The notes under the pieces are model-generated. The model saw nothing but the letters and a program-made list of their open reading frames with translations. It was not told the origin of the DNA and ran no database searches. A stretch of DNA of 42,343 bases, taken from positions 1 to 42,343 of the forward strand of contig JAFYAC010000018.1 of NCBI GenBank assembly GCA_017540905.1. The letters run 5' to 3'. The translations under genes were made by a program, and so were the position numbers. Below, one piece after another: positions 7,608 through 17,900 of the stretch (its first letter is position 1; each line of letters starts with the position of its first letter). Source of the DNA: Kiritimatiellia bacterium (GTDB lineage: Bacteria > Verrucomicrobiota > Kiritimatiellia > CAIQIC01 > Lenti-01).

Positions 7608-8909
7608 ATGAACGGAGCAATGCAGCAGGTGGTGGCGTGCCGGGAGAAGGCGGAAAGCCTGAAAGCGGCGAAGGAATGGGCGGCGGCGGCGGCGGCGTAC
7701 GAGGAGCTGGCGCGGGCGTGGGTGGCGGCGGCGGGGCTGGCGACGACGGCGTCGGGGCGCGCGGACCGGCTGAAGGCACACCAGGCGGCGCTGGACGAAG
7801 CGGCGGCGTGCCGGAAGAAGGCCGGTACGGGGAAGAACGTGGGGGCGCAGGGATGGGGCTGGAGGAAGAAGGGCAAAAAGGGGGACGGTGGCGGCGGACA
7901 GGCCGGGGAGGGGCCGGACGGGGAGGGCGAATGGCCCGACGGAAGCCTGCACGCGCAGCTGGCGGGGGACGATATCGGGGAGCAGATCATCGCGCAAATC
8001 CACGGGAGCCTGCGGACGTCGGGGGTGACGTGGAACGACATCGGCGGCCAGGAAAAACTGGTGGAAGACCTGAAGACGATCCTGGCGCAGGCGGTCATGA
8101 CGCGGCCGGACGGGAGCCGGCCGTACGGGGCGGGGCAAATCCTGATGGTGGGCCCCCCCGGAACGGGGAAGACGATGCTCGTGTCGGCCATGGCGAACTC
8201 GATCAGCAAGGCAGGCGCGTTCTTCTGCCCGAAACTGGCGGACATCAAGGGGCACTACGTGGGGATGACGGAGAAGGCCATCAGCCTGCTGTTCGAAACG
8301 GCGCGGGCGAAAGCGCCGTCGATGGTGTTCATCGACGAAGTGGACTGCCTGTGCCGGGCGCGGGACGGGGGCACGGGGGGCAGCGGGGAACTGGGGGTGT
8401 TGCTGGCGGAGATGGACGGGATCAACGCGAAGGGGGACGGGCAGGGGGAGGTGCCGTTCGTGCTGAGCGCGGCGGCCACGAACGCGCCGTGGGCGCTGGA
8501 CCCGGCGTTGATGTCGCGTTTTTCCGGCCACGTGGTGCTGGTGGGGGCGGCGGACGCGCCGGGGCGGCGGCAGATCCTGGCAAAGCTGCTGCGCAAGTAC
8601 GAGTGCGCGGGGGAGGTCCTGGACTGGCTGTCGGCGGACGAGCGGACGGCGGGGTTCTCGGGACGCGACCTGGAATCGCTGGCGAAGAACGCGGTGCAGG
8701 CGATGCAGAAGGAGATGAACCCGGAGATCGGGAAATGGGAGGACATCGGGGAAGTCCAGGGGCGGGTGCAGAAGGAACGTCCGCTGGAACGCGGGGATTT
8801 CGAAAAGGCGATGGGATTGGTGAAGGCGTCGATCACGCCGGAAATCGCGGCGGACTACGAGGCGTGGATCCGGGACCGGAGCTACAAGCCGAAGAAGAAG
8901 CAGGCGTGA
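7608..8909 (+). CDS. VPS4-like AAA ATPase with MIT-like N-terminus (module 2)
   Basis: The product has 433 residues. Residues 1-75 are a helical MIT-like bundle (CREKAESLKAAKEWAAAAAA, then RLKAHQAALDEAAACRKKA). A charged linker follows. The AAA module starts at TWNDIGGQEKLVEDLKTI and has Walker A GPPGTGKT (182-189), a GHYVGMTEKA pore segment, Walker B FIDEVD (Asp243-Glu244), sensor-1 Asn292 and an MSRF finger (Arg304). The end, ASITPEIAADYEAWIRDRSY, resembles the C-terminal helix of VPS4 that packs on the ATPase ring. The ATG at 7608 is chosen for the GGAGATACGGAG ribosome site; an ATG four codons later is possible. Paired with the proteins at 6283 and 6940 it forms a complete ESCRT-III/VPS4-like set. 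Confidence 0.8.
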   Translation: MNGAMQQVVACREKAESLKAAKEWAAAAAAYEELARAWVAAAGLATTASGRADRLKAHQAALDEAAACRKKAGTGKNVGAQGWGWRKKGKKGDGGGGQAGEGPDGEGEWPDGSLHAQLAGDDIGEQIIAQIHGSLRTSGVTWNDIGGQEKLVEDLKTILAQAVMTRPDGSRPYGAGQILMVGPPGTGKTMLVSAMANSISKAGAFFCPKLADIKGHYVGMTEKAISLLFETARAKAPSMVFIDEVDCLCRARDGGTGGSGELGVLLAEMDGINAKGDGQGEVPFVLSAAATNAPWALDPALMSRFSGHVVLVGAADAPGRRQILAKLLRKYECAGEVLDWLSADERTAGFSGRDLESLAKNAVQAMQKEMNPEIGKWEDIGEVQGRVQKERPLERGDFEKAMGLVKASITPEIAADYEAWIRDRSYKPKKKQA

Positions 8910-8948
8910 GGGGCGAAGGAGGGCGGGCGGCAGGCCGGGCGCAGAAAG

Positions 8949-8979
8949 TTGCAAGGGCAGGGGGGGGCGGGAACGTATG
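8949..8979 (+). promoter_or_regulatory. Class A element: TTGCAAGGG - 16 bp - CGTATG
   Basis: GAAAG-TTGCAAGGG is followed after 16 bp by CGTATG. The gene at 9018 starts 38 bp downstream. This is one of five copies of the pattern. Confidence 0.55.
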
Positions 8980-9017
8980 GAGGGAGGCCGGAAAGGCCGA
9001 AAGGAAGGAACTGAGAA

Positions 9018-10388
9018 ATGAACTGGTTGATGGTGGCATGGATCGCGGGGGGATTGTCGATGTTGCAGACGCTGTGGATGGTGGGGCATTCGCGGATGTT
9101 CCCGCTGTGGAAGGGAATCGTGTACGCGCTGATCGCGGGGGTGGTGCTGCTGTACGTGGTGCCGCAGGCGAATCCGTGGCTGGTGTTCCTGAGCCTGGCG
9201 GCGTTCAACGTGGGGGTGCGGCCGCTGGACGCGCGGGAGCCGTCGGCGCTGGCGGCGCTGCTGTCGCTGGGGCTGACGCTGGCGGTCGTGGTGGCGGGGA
9301 ACCTGCTGCTGGACGGGGACGCGGTGTCGTACGGGGGTGACCTGGGGGCGTGCGTCCGGCAGAACGTGGCGGGGCGGTGGGAGAAGATCGTGGCGGGAAG
9401 CGTGCGCGCGGTGGAGAAGATGCGTCTGGAGACCCGGTCGGCGTCGAAGGCGGGGAAGCCGGCGCCGGGGCCGTCGAAGGCCGCGCGGAAGGAGCTGAGG
9501 AAGGTGAGGGAGCTGCTGCTGCCGGTGGACTGCGAGGACATCCTGGCGGCGGTGGACGACCTGGATGCGAAGATCGAAAGGGTCCAGAAGGAACTGGTGG
9601 AGGCGGAAGGGGCGCGGGTGAGGCATCCGGAGGAGGCCGGCAAGTACGACGCGCGGGTGGAGGCCGTGCGGGCGAAAAAGGCGTCGCTGGAAACGGAGCG
9701 CGGGGTGCAGGCCGCGAAGGTGATGGAGAACCTGCGGGGCATGGGATTGAACATCCCGGGGGACGCGGCGGACCGGTGCCTATTCCCGGTGAACGTGGAG
9801 ACGCTGATCGACAACGCGATCGTGGCGAAGGACATCGCGGAGGTGGTGGAGCAGCTGGGGCGGTTCATGGCGTCGGAGGACCTGGAGACGGCGAAGCGGT
9901 ATTTCGGGATGTACCTGGTGATGATCGAGGTGCAGGCGGAAAGCTACCGGATGTACCTGGAGAAGAGCGAGAACGGGGAATGGCGGCAAGGGATCACGTC
10001 GATCCGGAAGAACGCGGAAGCGGCGGCGCTCTCGGACGAGGCGATGTCGAAGCAGGCGCGTTTCAAGGACAACGAGCGCGAAATCTTCAGGAAGAACGCG
10101 GCGACGAACCGGAAAACGGTCGAGGCCGCGGACGCGTACCTGGACATGCTCCGGCAACACGAGACGGTCATCCGCGGCAAGCTGGCGGAAGCGGAGCGGA
10201 TTCGGGAAGTGGCGCAGAGCTCGTGGACGACGGTGAACCTGGCGAGCGACCTGCTGGCCATCGTCAAGACGAGCAACGAGGCGTTCCAGGCGCTGCTGAG
10301 CCTGGAACTGCCGCCGCTGATGCTGTTCGACGACACGGCGCTGCAAGCGGAATTCGACGCGATCACGCGGAAGCTGCGGAAAGAATAG
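9018..10388 (+). CDS. Membrane-anchored coiled-coil protein, unrecognised family
   Basis: The product has 456 residues. Four hydrophobic helices fill about residues 3-98, followed by a long cytoplasmic helical region with coiled-coil character (about 155-240, then 290-440). Its C-terminal two-thirds align by eye with the protein encoded at 22009: both have DNAIVAKDI or DNAIVAKNI, a KRYFGMYLVMI / KRYFGTYLVMI segment, and an FDAITRKL terminus. I recognise no named family. The gene has its own class A element and leads the cluster holding a caspase and the GTPase pair. A role as membrane scaffold or sensor is inference only. Confidence 0.65.
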   Translation: MNWLMVAWIAGGLSMLQTLWMVGHSRMFPLWKGIVYALIAGVVLLYVVPQANPWLVFLSLAAFNVGVRPLDAREPSALAALLSLGLTLAVVVAGNLLLDGDAVSYGGDLGACVRQNVAGRWEKIVAGSVRAVEKMRLETRSASKAGKPAPGPSKAARKELRKVRELLLPVDCEDILAAVDDLDAKIERVQKELVEAEGARVRHPEEAGKYDARVEAVRAKKASLETERGVQAAKVMENLRGMGLNIPGDAADRCLFPVNVETLIDNAIVAKDIAEVVEQLGRFMASEDLETAKRYFGMYLVMIEVQAESYRMYLEKSENGEWRQGITSIRKNAEAAALSDEAMSKQARFKDNEREIFRKNAATNRKTVEAADAYLDMLRQHETVIRGKLAEAERIREVAQSSWTTVNLASDLLAIVKTSNEAFQALLSLELPPLMLFDDTALQAEFDAITRKLRKE

Positions 10389-10404
10389 GGAAAGGAGCCG
10401 AACC

Positions 10405-11880
10405 ATGGAAAACAGAAGGAAACAGCGGCGGGTGGCCTTGTTCGTCGGGGTGGACAACTATCCGGAAGACGCGGGGATCCATCCCCTGCGTTGCGCCGTG
10501 GAAGACGCGAAGGCGTTTTGCGCGCACATCCGGACGGATTCGAAATTCGACCGCGACAACGTGCAGCTTTTGGAAAACCCGACGACCAGGGAGGTGGTGC
10601 AGACCGCGGCCAAGCTGCGCGCGGGGCTGGGGCCGGGGGATTTCTTCCTGTTTTATTTCGCAGGGCATGGCGTCACCGATTCGCACGGCGAACACCGGCT
10701 GGTGTGCCGCGATTCCATTTACGTGGAAGACGCCGACCTCATCAACACCCTTTCCCTGTCCTCCGTCGTCGGACGGAAAAACGCCTGCCACCGGGCCGTG
10801 GTCCTGGATGCATGCCGGACGCCGCTGAAGATGCCGAACGAGCGCGCGGTGGGCGGCGAAAGCGTCGCCGTGATGCGCGATCTCGCCTTGGGCAGCTTGC
10901 AGCAGTTCATCCAGTCCGAGGCGTGCGGTGAGGGGACGTCGCTCTCCATCCTGTGTTCCTGCGACAAGGGGAAAAGCGCGGGCGAAATCGCCGATTTGGG
11001 CCATGGCCTGTTCACGCAGGCGCTTCTGGACGTCCTGTCCTCCGCGAAGAAGCATTTCCGCCAGGTCCTCTTCGGCGGGGAATTTGTGAAGGCCATTGCG
11101 GCGCAGATGAAGACATTGGCCACCCAATACGCGAAATACCAAGAGCAAATGCCTTGGTTCCAGAGCAACAATTTGGCGGAAACGCCCGAACTGGCGTCCG
11201 CCGGGCTGGATGTCCGTCCGTTCCAGAAGGTGCTGCTGGACTTGGCCGGACAGGAGCTCATCAGCCAGGACACCAAACAGCGCTGCGAGCGGGAATTGCT
11301 GGGGGAAGGCACTTCCGCCGTGCAGCAGGGGGTCATCGAAGCGTGCAACCTTTTCATGGGCGGCTCACAAATCGGTCCGGAGAGCGCGGCCGGCGCGGAG
11401 TGCGCGGCCACCCTCCTTTCCGCGATGGGCGATTCCGCCATGCAACGCCTCCGCGAAGAGAACAGCCGCCTGACGGCGCAATTGCACCGGGCGGAAGGGA
11501 AATTGGCGGAAATGGGGGGGGCGGTTCCGCGCTCCGGGGAGCAGGATTCGCCCCTTGGGTACGAAGAACGGGAGATGCTGTCGAAGTTCTGCACTGGGGT
11601 GACAAGCCCTCCGGGCGCGCTGGGCGCCGTGCGGAGCTCCCAGACGGAGGGGGAAGCGGTTTCGGCGTTGAACAAGCTGTCCCTGGACTGGGTGGAAACG
11701 TACGGCCGGGGAAACGCGAGGGGACGCGGTCCAATCCGGTCGATTCCCGTCCGGGTGACCCCCGAAGGGCAGGCCTTGGCCACGGAATTGCGGAATGTCG
11801 GAGACAGCGTCCGCACTCCATTGCAAAAGGCATTGCTTCTGGCCTTGAACGCCGCGCTGTCCCTCGGCGGACGGGTTTGA
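10405..11880 (+). CDS. Caspase-like (C14) peptidase with C-terminal helical extension
   Basis: The product has 491 residues. The peptidase domain fills about 8-250: an opening VALFVGVDNYPE strand, the catalytic FAGHG (His88) and the VVLDACR catalytic Cys137, with SCDKGKSAGE and GHGLFTQALL typical of bacterial caspase-like (metacaspase/CHF) proteins. Residues about 260-490 are helical and unassigned, with a coiled-coil at RLREENSRLTAQLHRAEGK. The family cleaves after basic or acidic residues, often in cell-death or conflict systems; specificity cannot be read here. It follows the 9018 gene by 16 bp. Codon use is less G-biased than in the flanking ESCRT-like modules. Confidence 0.85.
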   Translation: MENRRKQRRVALFVGVDNYPEDAGIHPLRCAVEDAKAFCAHIRTDSKFDRDNVQLLENPTTREVVQTAAKLRAGLGPGDFFLFYFAGHGVTDSHGEHRLVCRDSIYVEDADLINTLSLSSVVGRKNACHRAVVLDACRTPLKMPNERAVGGESVAVMRDLALGSLQQFIQSEACGEGTSLSILCSCDKGKSAGEIADLGHGLFTQALLDVLSSAKKHFRQVLFGGEFVKAIAAQMKTLATQYAKYQEQMPWFQSNNLAETPELASAGLDVRPFQKVLLDLAGQELISQDTKQRCERELLGEGTSAVQQGVIEACNLFMGGSQIGPESAAGAECAATLLSAMGDSAMQRLREENSRLTAQLHRAEGKLAEMGGAVPRSGEQDSPLGYEEREMLSKFCTGVTSPPGALGAVRSSQTEGEAVSALNKLSLDWVETYGRGNARGRGPIRSIPVRVTPEGQALATELRNVGDSVRTPLQKALLLALNAALSLGGRV

Positions 11881-11919
11881 AGCGATCCTCCGGGACAGCG
11901 GCAGAAGGAAGCAGAGTGG

Positions 11920-14900
11920 ATGGAGACGGTGATGGGATTCGGCAAGATACCGGTTTGGGTGTACACGGCGAAAAACGGATACGCCTGGCAGGGGATGGAC
12001 GAGGAGGGTGAAGACCGTCCGACGGTGGCATTGCTGGACAAGGCGCTTGCCGCGGCGGGAAACACCGCCGGGGCGTGGGGGGCCATGGTGCGGCGCCCCG
12101 TGGCGAGCCGCCGCTGGAAGGAATGGCCCGCGAGCCGCCTGTGCTGGGTGCTGTTCCGCTTCCATCCGGATGCGGGCCGCGACCAGCGGGGGCGAAGTTG
12201 CAACTACACCGCGGCCGCGTGCATTCCCGCCGGCCTGCCTCCGCTGGATTTCGCCATCATCTTCCAAGCGCCGGAAATGTCCGAAGTGCAGACGGAAGGC
12301 TTTGGCGACCTGGGAATCGATCTCGACGGGGAGGAGTATCTCCTTCATGAACGGGAAGGGGAACCGGACGGGGATCCGGCCGTTCCGTCGTGGGCGGAAT
12401 CCTGGTCCGCCCCGGTGCTGTTGGAGGGGAATGCATTGCAAACGCTTTCCCGCTGGTGCCAAAGGGCCGAAGCGGACCGGGGCGATCTCAAGGCAGTGGT
12501 CCTGGAAGGGGGGCGGGCGGCCCACGCGACGTTTGCCGTATACCCCCAGGTCGCCGCGGCCCTGCTGGCGGAAGCGGAATACGGGCGTGTGAAGGGGCGG
12601 GGGGGCGATGCGGAGCGGACGGCATTGTCCGCCTGGGAAAAGGCGCTGGAACCGGTTTCCGCGTTGAACCGGGTGCTCGGAGGCCTCCAGGGACTTGAGG
12701 ACCTGTTGTCTGCCTGCAAGCGTTCGCAGGCCGAAGCGCGCGCGGCTTTGTCCCTCGCGGAACGGACGGCCCGCGAGATGGAGGAGGCCCACCGCCTGGC
12801 GGACGACATCGCCAAGGCGTTGCGGCAGTTCAGAATGAGTGCGGATGCCGCATCCGGCAAGACCCGGAACCGAGATGCGCTTGACGGACTGGCCCGCCGA
12901 ATCATGGAAGCCCGCCGTTTGCCCGGCGGCAGCGACGACGTCTGGAACGATTTGGCCTCCCGGCTGGAAACATTGCGGGGGCGGGTGGAAGAAATCGAGG
13001 GGTGTCTGGACACGGTCCGGGAGTACGCGGATGCGGCAAACCAGGATGACATGCGCTGGTCGGGGCTCGAACCCCGGGCGCGGCATGCGGCCGACCGGAT
13101 CCGTGCCTTGTCCAAGGTCCACACCAGGTTGGTGCCCGAGGACGTCTTGCAGGAAACCATCCGCGCGTTCGAGCAGGAGCGCAAGGCGCCAACGGCTTCC
13201 CAGGAAAGCAAAAAATGGGTGCAGGGAAAGCCGTCGCCGACCGAGCCGGTGCGGTTCGGGGGCGGGAAGCAGGCGAACGGTGCGGTCGCCGGGGCGCAGG
13301 GGGAGGCGATTCCGCGGCGGAAGACGTCGGCAAGCTGGCGCCGGATTTTATCCTTGGTGACCGTCCTCGCAATCGTGGCCGGCATGGGTTGCTGGTCGTT
13401 TTTTGTCGTGAAAGGAGGTCTCAAAATGCGGAAGTCGCAACGGGAGGCCTTCCACTCCGCCCGCGGGGGAGAATACGGCAGGGCATTGGGCATGCTGGAG
13501 GAGATGCCCCAAAACATCTGGTTTCTGCAATTCAAGGGCTGGTATGCCCCGGAGAAGCTCAAGGAAAGCTGGAGACTCCAGGGGGCGATCGAGAAACTCC
13601 GCGAAGAGGCCGTCCAAGCCAAGGATGCCGTGGAAGGCGCCGGCGGAATGCCCGCAGCGGAAGGGGGGGGGGCCGGAGGGCTTCCGACGCAGGCGGGCCT
13701 CGCGCAAATTCCGGATATCCCCGCGAGAGGCGGGGATGGTATTTACCAAACCCCCGAGTTGTTTGGGCTCAGCCGTGCCATGCGTTTGGATGAATTGACC
13801 GAGCTCGAAGCGAAATGCGAAGAAGCGAAACAAGTGTGGGAAAACGCGCGCGAGAAGTTTAATCGCGAAAAGGTGCGGCGTGACAACGTGGAGAAACTCA
13901 AAACCGCCCGCGGGGCCGCATTGGAGGCCAAAAACCTGCATGATGCCCTCGTCCAAGAGCTGAAAGACATTCCGATTGAGAAGAGCACGAGGAAGGAAAC
14001 GTATGAAAGCTTCCGCAAGGAGGCAGAATCGTTGGAAATGGATGTTGACTTTGATGCAGACGGAAACCCTGTCGTCCCTGATGCGGAAGGACAAGTGGAA
14101 GCCATGGGCGACGCAGAGGTTCTCCGGCTGACCGAAAACTGCAAGCAAGCGGAGGAGGCGTGGAAACAAGCCGGCCTCGAGCGAGCGAGAGCCGCGCACG
14201 AAGAGCGGTACAACATGAAGACGAAGGAATCCGTCGAGCGGCTGAACAAGTTGGGAAACGAGCAAGGCCGCTATAGAAGGTTCTGGAAAGATGCCCCGGA
14301 TGCGTGGCGGCCGTACCAGAATGCACGGAACGAGGTTGAAAAGCGATGGTTGGACGGCATCACCTTTGCCGACGATGGCTGGAGTTTCCGGGACGGAGCC
14401 GTGAAAAAGTATTTAGACAAGGATGCGCGGAAGGAATTTTTCGAAATCTGCGGCAAGATGGAGAAAAGTTGCGCTGCCGCCGCCGATGCGCTTGAGATGG
14501 CTTATGAGGGGACCAGGAACGTGTGGCGCCAAAAAATGGCTGCCGAGAAGGACAAGGTGCTCAAGGCAAAACAAGCGCTCGAAGAGCTGGAGGCGGAAAA
14601 CAAGACGTTTCTGGAGAGGTACCAACCCGTTGCCGGGGAAAACCCGGAAAGCTATGCCACCTCCAAGGAGAAGGCGGAGCGGGAATGGGCAAAGCTCCAG
14701 GCCGAACCGGTCAGGTCCGACGATCTTCCAGAAACGTTGCATGCCAAGACCGAGCGCTATTCCTCGTTGGCCAAGGAGTACGAGAAGGCCAAGGCGGCAT
14801 TGGAAGAAGCCATCCAGGAGATGGACAGTCCGAAGGAAGCCGTCCCCGGCCGGGGAGAGGAAGGACCGGCATCGGAGGATACCCAGGAGCCAGGAGCGGG

Positions 14901-14976
14901 CCCGCGGCCCTCCGGGGACGAAAGCGGCCGGGCCGAAGGGGAGGGTTCCGGGGAGGGAAAGGAGGAAGCGGAATGA
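11920..14976 (+). CDS. Large membrane-anchored coiled-coil protein, possibly a GTPase-associated partner
   Basis: The product has 1018 residues. Residues 1-210 look like a globular alpha/beta domain (VWVYTAKNGYAW, CWVLFRFHPDAG, LDFAIIFQAPEM), possibly like the N-terminal domains seen next to bacterial signalling GTPases (GAP1-type); this is tentative. A helical region follows, then one transmembrane helix at about 475-500 (LSLVTVLAIVAGMGCWSFFV), then about 480 residues of highly charged coiled-coil. The final codons overlap the GTPase gene by ATGA, so the two proteins are made together and probably form a complex. Codon use mixes gcc, ggc and ttg, unlike the neighbouring G-ending genes, which hints at separate acquisition. 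Confidence 0.65.
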   Translation: METVMGFGKIPVWVYTAKNGYAWQGMDEEGEDRPTVALLDKALAAAGNTAGAWGAMVRRPVASRRWKEWPASRLCWVLFRFHPDAGRDQRGRSCNYTAAACIPAGLPPLDFAIIFQAPEMSEVQTEGFGDLGIDLDGEEYLLHEREGEPDGDPAVPSWAESWSAPVLLEGNALQTLSRWCQRAEADRGDLKAVVLEGGRAAHATFAVYPQVAAALLAEAEYGRVKGRGGDAERTALSAWEKALEPVSALNRVLGGLQGLEDLLSACKRSQAEARAALSLAERTAREMEEAHRLADDIAKALRQFRMSADAASGKTRNRDALDGLARRIMEARRLPGGSDDVWNDLASRLETLRGRVEEIEGCLDTVREYADAANQDDMRWSGLEPRARHAADRIRALSKVHTRLVPEDVLQETIRAFEQERKAPTASQESKKWVQGKPSPTEPVRFGGGKQANGAVAGAQGEAIPRRKTSASWRRILSLVTVLAIVAGMGCWSFFVVKGGLKMRKSQREAFHSARGGEYGRALGMLEEMPQNIWFLQFKGWYAPEKLKESWRLQGAIEKLREEAVQAKDAVEGAGGMPAAEGGGAGGLPTQAGLAQIPDIPARGGDGIYQTPELFGLSRAMRLDELTELEAKCEEAKQVWENAREKFNREKVRRDNVEKLKTARGAALEAKNLHDALVQELKDIPIEKSTRKETYESFRKEAESLEMDVDFDADGNPVVPDAEGQVEAMGDAEVLRLTENCKQAEEAWKQAGLERARAAHEERYNMKTKESVERLNKLGNEQGRYRRFWKDAPDAWRPYQNARNEVEKRWLDGITFADDGWSFRDGAVKKYLDKDARKEFFEICGKMEKSCAAAADALEMAYEGTRNVWRQKMAAEKDKVLKAKQALEELEAENKTFLERYQPVAGENPESYATSKEKAEREWAKLQAEPVRSDDLPETLHAKTERYSSLAKEYEKAKAALEEAIQEMDSPKEAVPGRGEEGPASEDTQEPGAGPRPSGDESGRAEGEGSGEGKEEAE

Positions 14977-17900
14977 CAAAAAGAACCATGGAATTGGGCG
15001 AAGTGCTGGTCTTGGGGGTCAAGGGCAGCGGCAAGACCGTGTTCCTGTCGGTGCTGGGGCACCAGTACGAGGGCGTCGGCTTGTTCGGCTTGAGCCTGAG
15101 CCCGGACCGACGGACGTGGAAATGGGCGTACGACTACTACCAAGCCATGTCTCCGGAGGACGGGCTCCAGCAGGAATTCCCGCCTGCAACCGATCCGAAA
15201 AACAATCCCGTGCCGCTGACCTGGAAGGTGCGCCTGGGCACGGAGCCGCTGTTCCGGATGAACACGCTGGAATGCGCCGGCGAGACGATGGTCAAGGCTT
15301 TCGGGGAGGCCGGCAACGCGGCGGCGGAAAACGAATACTCGGAAGCCATGACGGCGGCGTTCGATGCCATGGACGCCGGCAACGGCGCGGGTCTCACGGC
15401 GGAGGCCGATCCCGTCACGAAGCTGCGGGTGCTGGCGAAGCGGGCGAAGGTGATATGCCTGTTCTTGAATCCGCGGGACTTCGAGAGCCAGCTGGCGGCA
15501 TTGCCGGAATGGCATGCCGCGCGTCTGGAAAAGAAACTGGAGCGCCTGCGCGCCGAAGGGGCGGGCGCCGAAGCCCTGAAAAAGGCGCGCATGCTCAATG
15601 CCCGGGCGCTGTCGGAGGCGAGGGCGGGCCTGAAGGGGCGGTACGGGGACATGCTGGACCTGCTGCGGACCTTTCTGGAGAACGACGACTACCGGGAAAA
15701 GAGGCTGGTGTTCGTGCTGACCCAGTCCGGCGGCCTGCAACGCTCCATCGAGGAGATGGGCGGGGCGTGGGGCTTCCTGCAGTCCAACGTCCGGCAACTG
15801 GAAACCTACGACCTGCGCGACCGGTCCGAGGCGTTGGCCGTTTCGGCCGTCAACAACACCGAGTTGATCGAGGGCGAGGACGGACTGGAACGGGAACACC
15901 CTTGCGGGCCGATCGAATCGGCGGGGCTGGAAGATTTTCTCCTGACCGTCGGGGGGGCCTGCTCGCAGAAGCTTGCCGGCCTCAAGAAGGCCCGGAGGGA
16001 GTGCCTGGATGCGGAGCTGCGTTTCACGGAAAACCTCCTGGACGGGGGTACGGCGGACGAGCGCTGGAAAAGCGCGCGGCAGTGGTTCGACGCCGCGCTG
16101 GCCTGGAATGCGGAGGTGTCCACCTTCATCGATGGATTGGAGAACGTGCGGGTCGGCGTGAAGCAGCGGACGCAGACTTTCGCGAAGGACGACCTCGACC
16201 GCGCGGAACGGCGTTGGCTTGCGGAGAATGCGCTGCATGCCCGGTTGGCGGAGGATGTGGCCGCGGGAACGGAGCCTCCCGCCGATATCCCGGCATGGCT
16301 CGAGGTCGCCAACGAAGCGGTGAGGGGGCACAGAATGACCCCATGGACGTTGGACGAACTGGACTTGGACGAGGGATGGGTGGGAGAAATGGTGTCTGCC
16401 CGGAAGGCGGCGTGGAGCCGCCTGAAACGGCGTTTCGACGGGGCGATCGGCCGTCTTGACTGCGAAGAGGCGGAAGCCATCCTCCGGGAAGCCGATTTGG
16501 ATGAAACGGGGGCCGCCCACCGGAAACTGGAAGAGGCGGTGGAGAACGCGCGCCAGGATAAAAAGCGGGCGGCCGAGGAGGCGCAGCGCGCGGCGGAACT
16601 TGCGGAAGCGGAAAAGACGCGGAGCCGCCTGGAGGCCGAATGCCGCGCGGCATTGGAGGAGGAGGAGCTGGCGACCGCGGAGACGAAGCTGCGCGACATG
16701 GAGGAAGCGGAAAAAACGGCGGGCCGGTCATCCGCGCGCCCGGTGCTCGAACAGGGGGTGGCGTGCCTGAAGGTGCGATACAAGGTCTTGGAGGATTTGA
16801 GGCCGGTGCCCAGGCTGCTGAACAACCTGCGGGCCGGATCGAGCGGTTTCGCCGCGGCGATGGAGCGCGCGGACCAAGCGCTTTCCCGCGCCGAACAGCG
16901 TCTGGAGAAGGGTGAAAACGACTACGGGAAGGAAAATTTCCAGGACCTGCGGGCATCGATCAACGCCTGGAAAAAGCGGATGGAAGCGCTCAAGCTGGCC
17001 CGCGGCCACCGCCGGAAAGCGAAATGGATCGCGGCCGCCCTCGCCGTCGCCATTCCCCTCGCCGCGTGGATGGCGGGTCGAAACCAGGCCATGAAAACGA
17101 TGGAAGCCGCGAAACGCAACGTGATGGACCTCGTGAAGGAGGAACAGTTCGAGGCGGCCCAAAAAGGGCTGGAGAAACTCGGGGACCATCCCCTGTTCGG
17201 CGTCAGGAAGGCGGATTATGCCCCGAGAGAACTTTGGACGTGTTTGGACAATGCCGCCGAGATGGCGCGGAACCGTGAAGGATTGAAGAAGAAACGGGCG
17301 TATATGGAGAGGGCGTACGGGGGGCAGGGCGAGAAGGTTGCCGGCATTGCCTGGATCGAGAGCGGGGAGGTTCTCAAAACCGCGACGGCGATTCCGGTCC
17401 CCATCAAGGACGGCCAATACGAATGGGAGAATTTGCCCCTGGCCAGCGAGCGATACGGGGTGGCCGCCCAAAAATGCAAGTTGGCACTTGAGAGCCTGAA
17501 AACAGCGGAAACGGGTGCGGCAAAAGACACAACGGAATTTGCCTCGGTCTTGAAGCGTTTGGAGGAGGAACGCACGCGCCAGGACAAGACATGCAAGGAG
17601 TTGGAAAAGGCCACCCTGGACTGGAAGATCGATTTGGCCTCCCTTCCGGAATGGAAAACGTGGGATGATGCAAAAAACGAAGCGAGGAGGGAGTTGCCCA
17701 TCCAGGAAGGAAAGCCGAATCTGCCCTCCAGCGAGCATTCCATGTTGGCAACGAAATACAAGAACGCCCTTGACAACACGGATGGGCTCGAAAAGAAAGC
17801 CCAAACGGCCCTTCACGCCCTTGAAGGCGCAGTTGACAGGGAGATTCAGTGGGCCCTCGTCCAAAACCAGGCAAACGGAATGTCCATCCAAGACTGGAAG

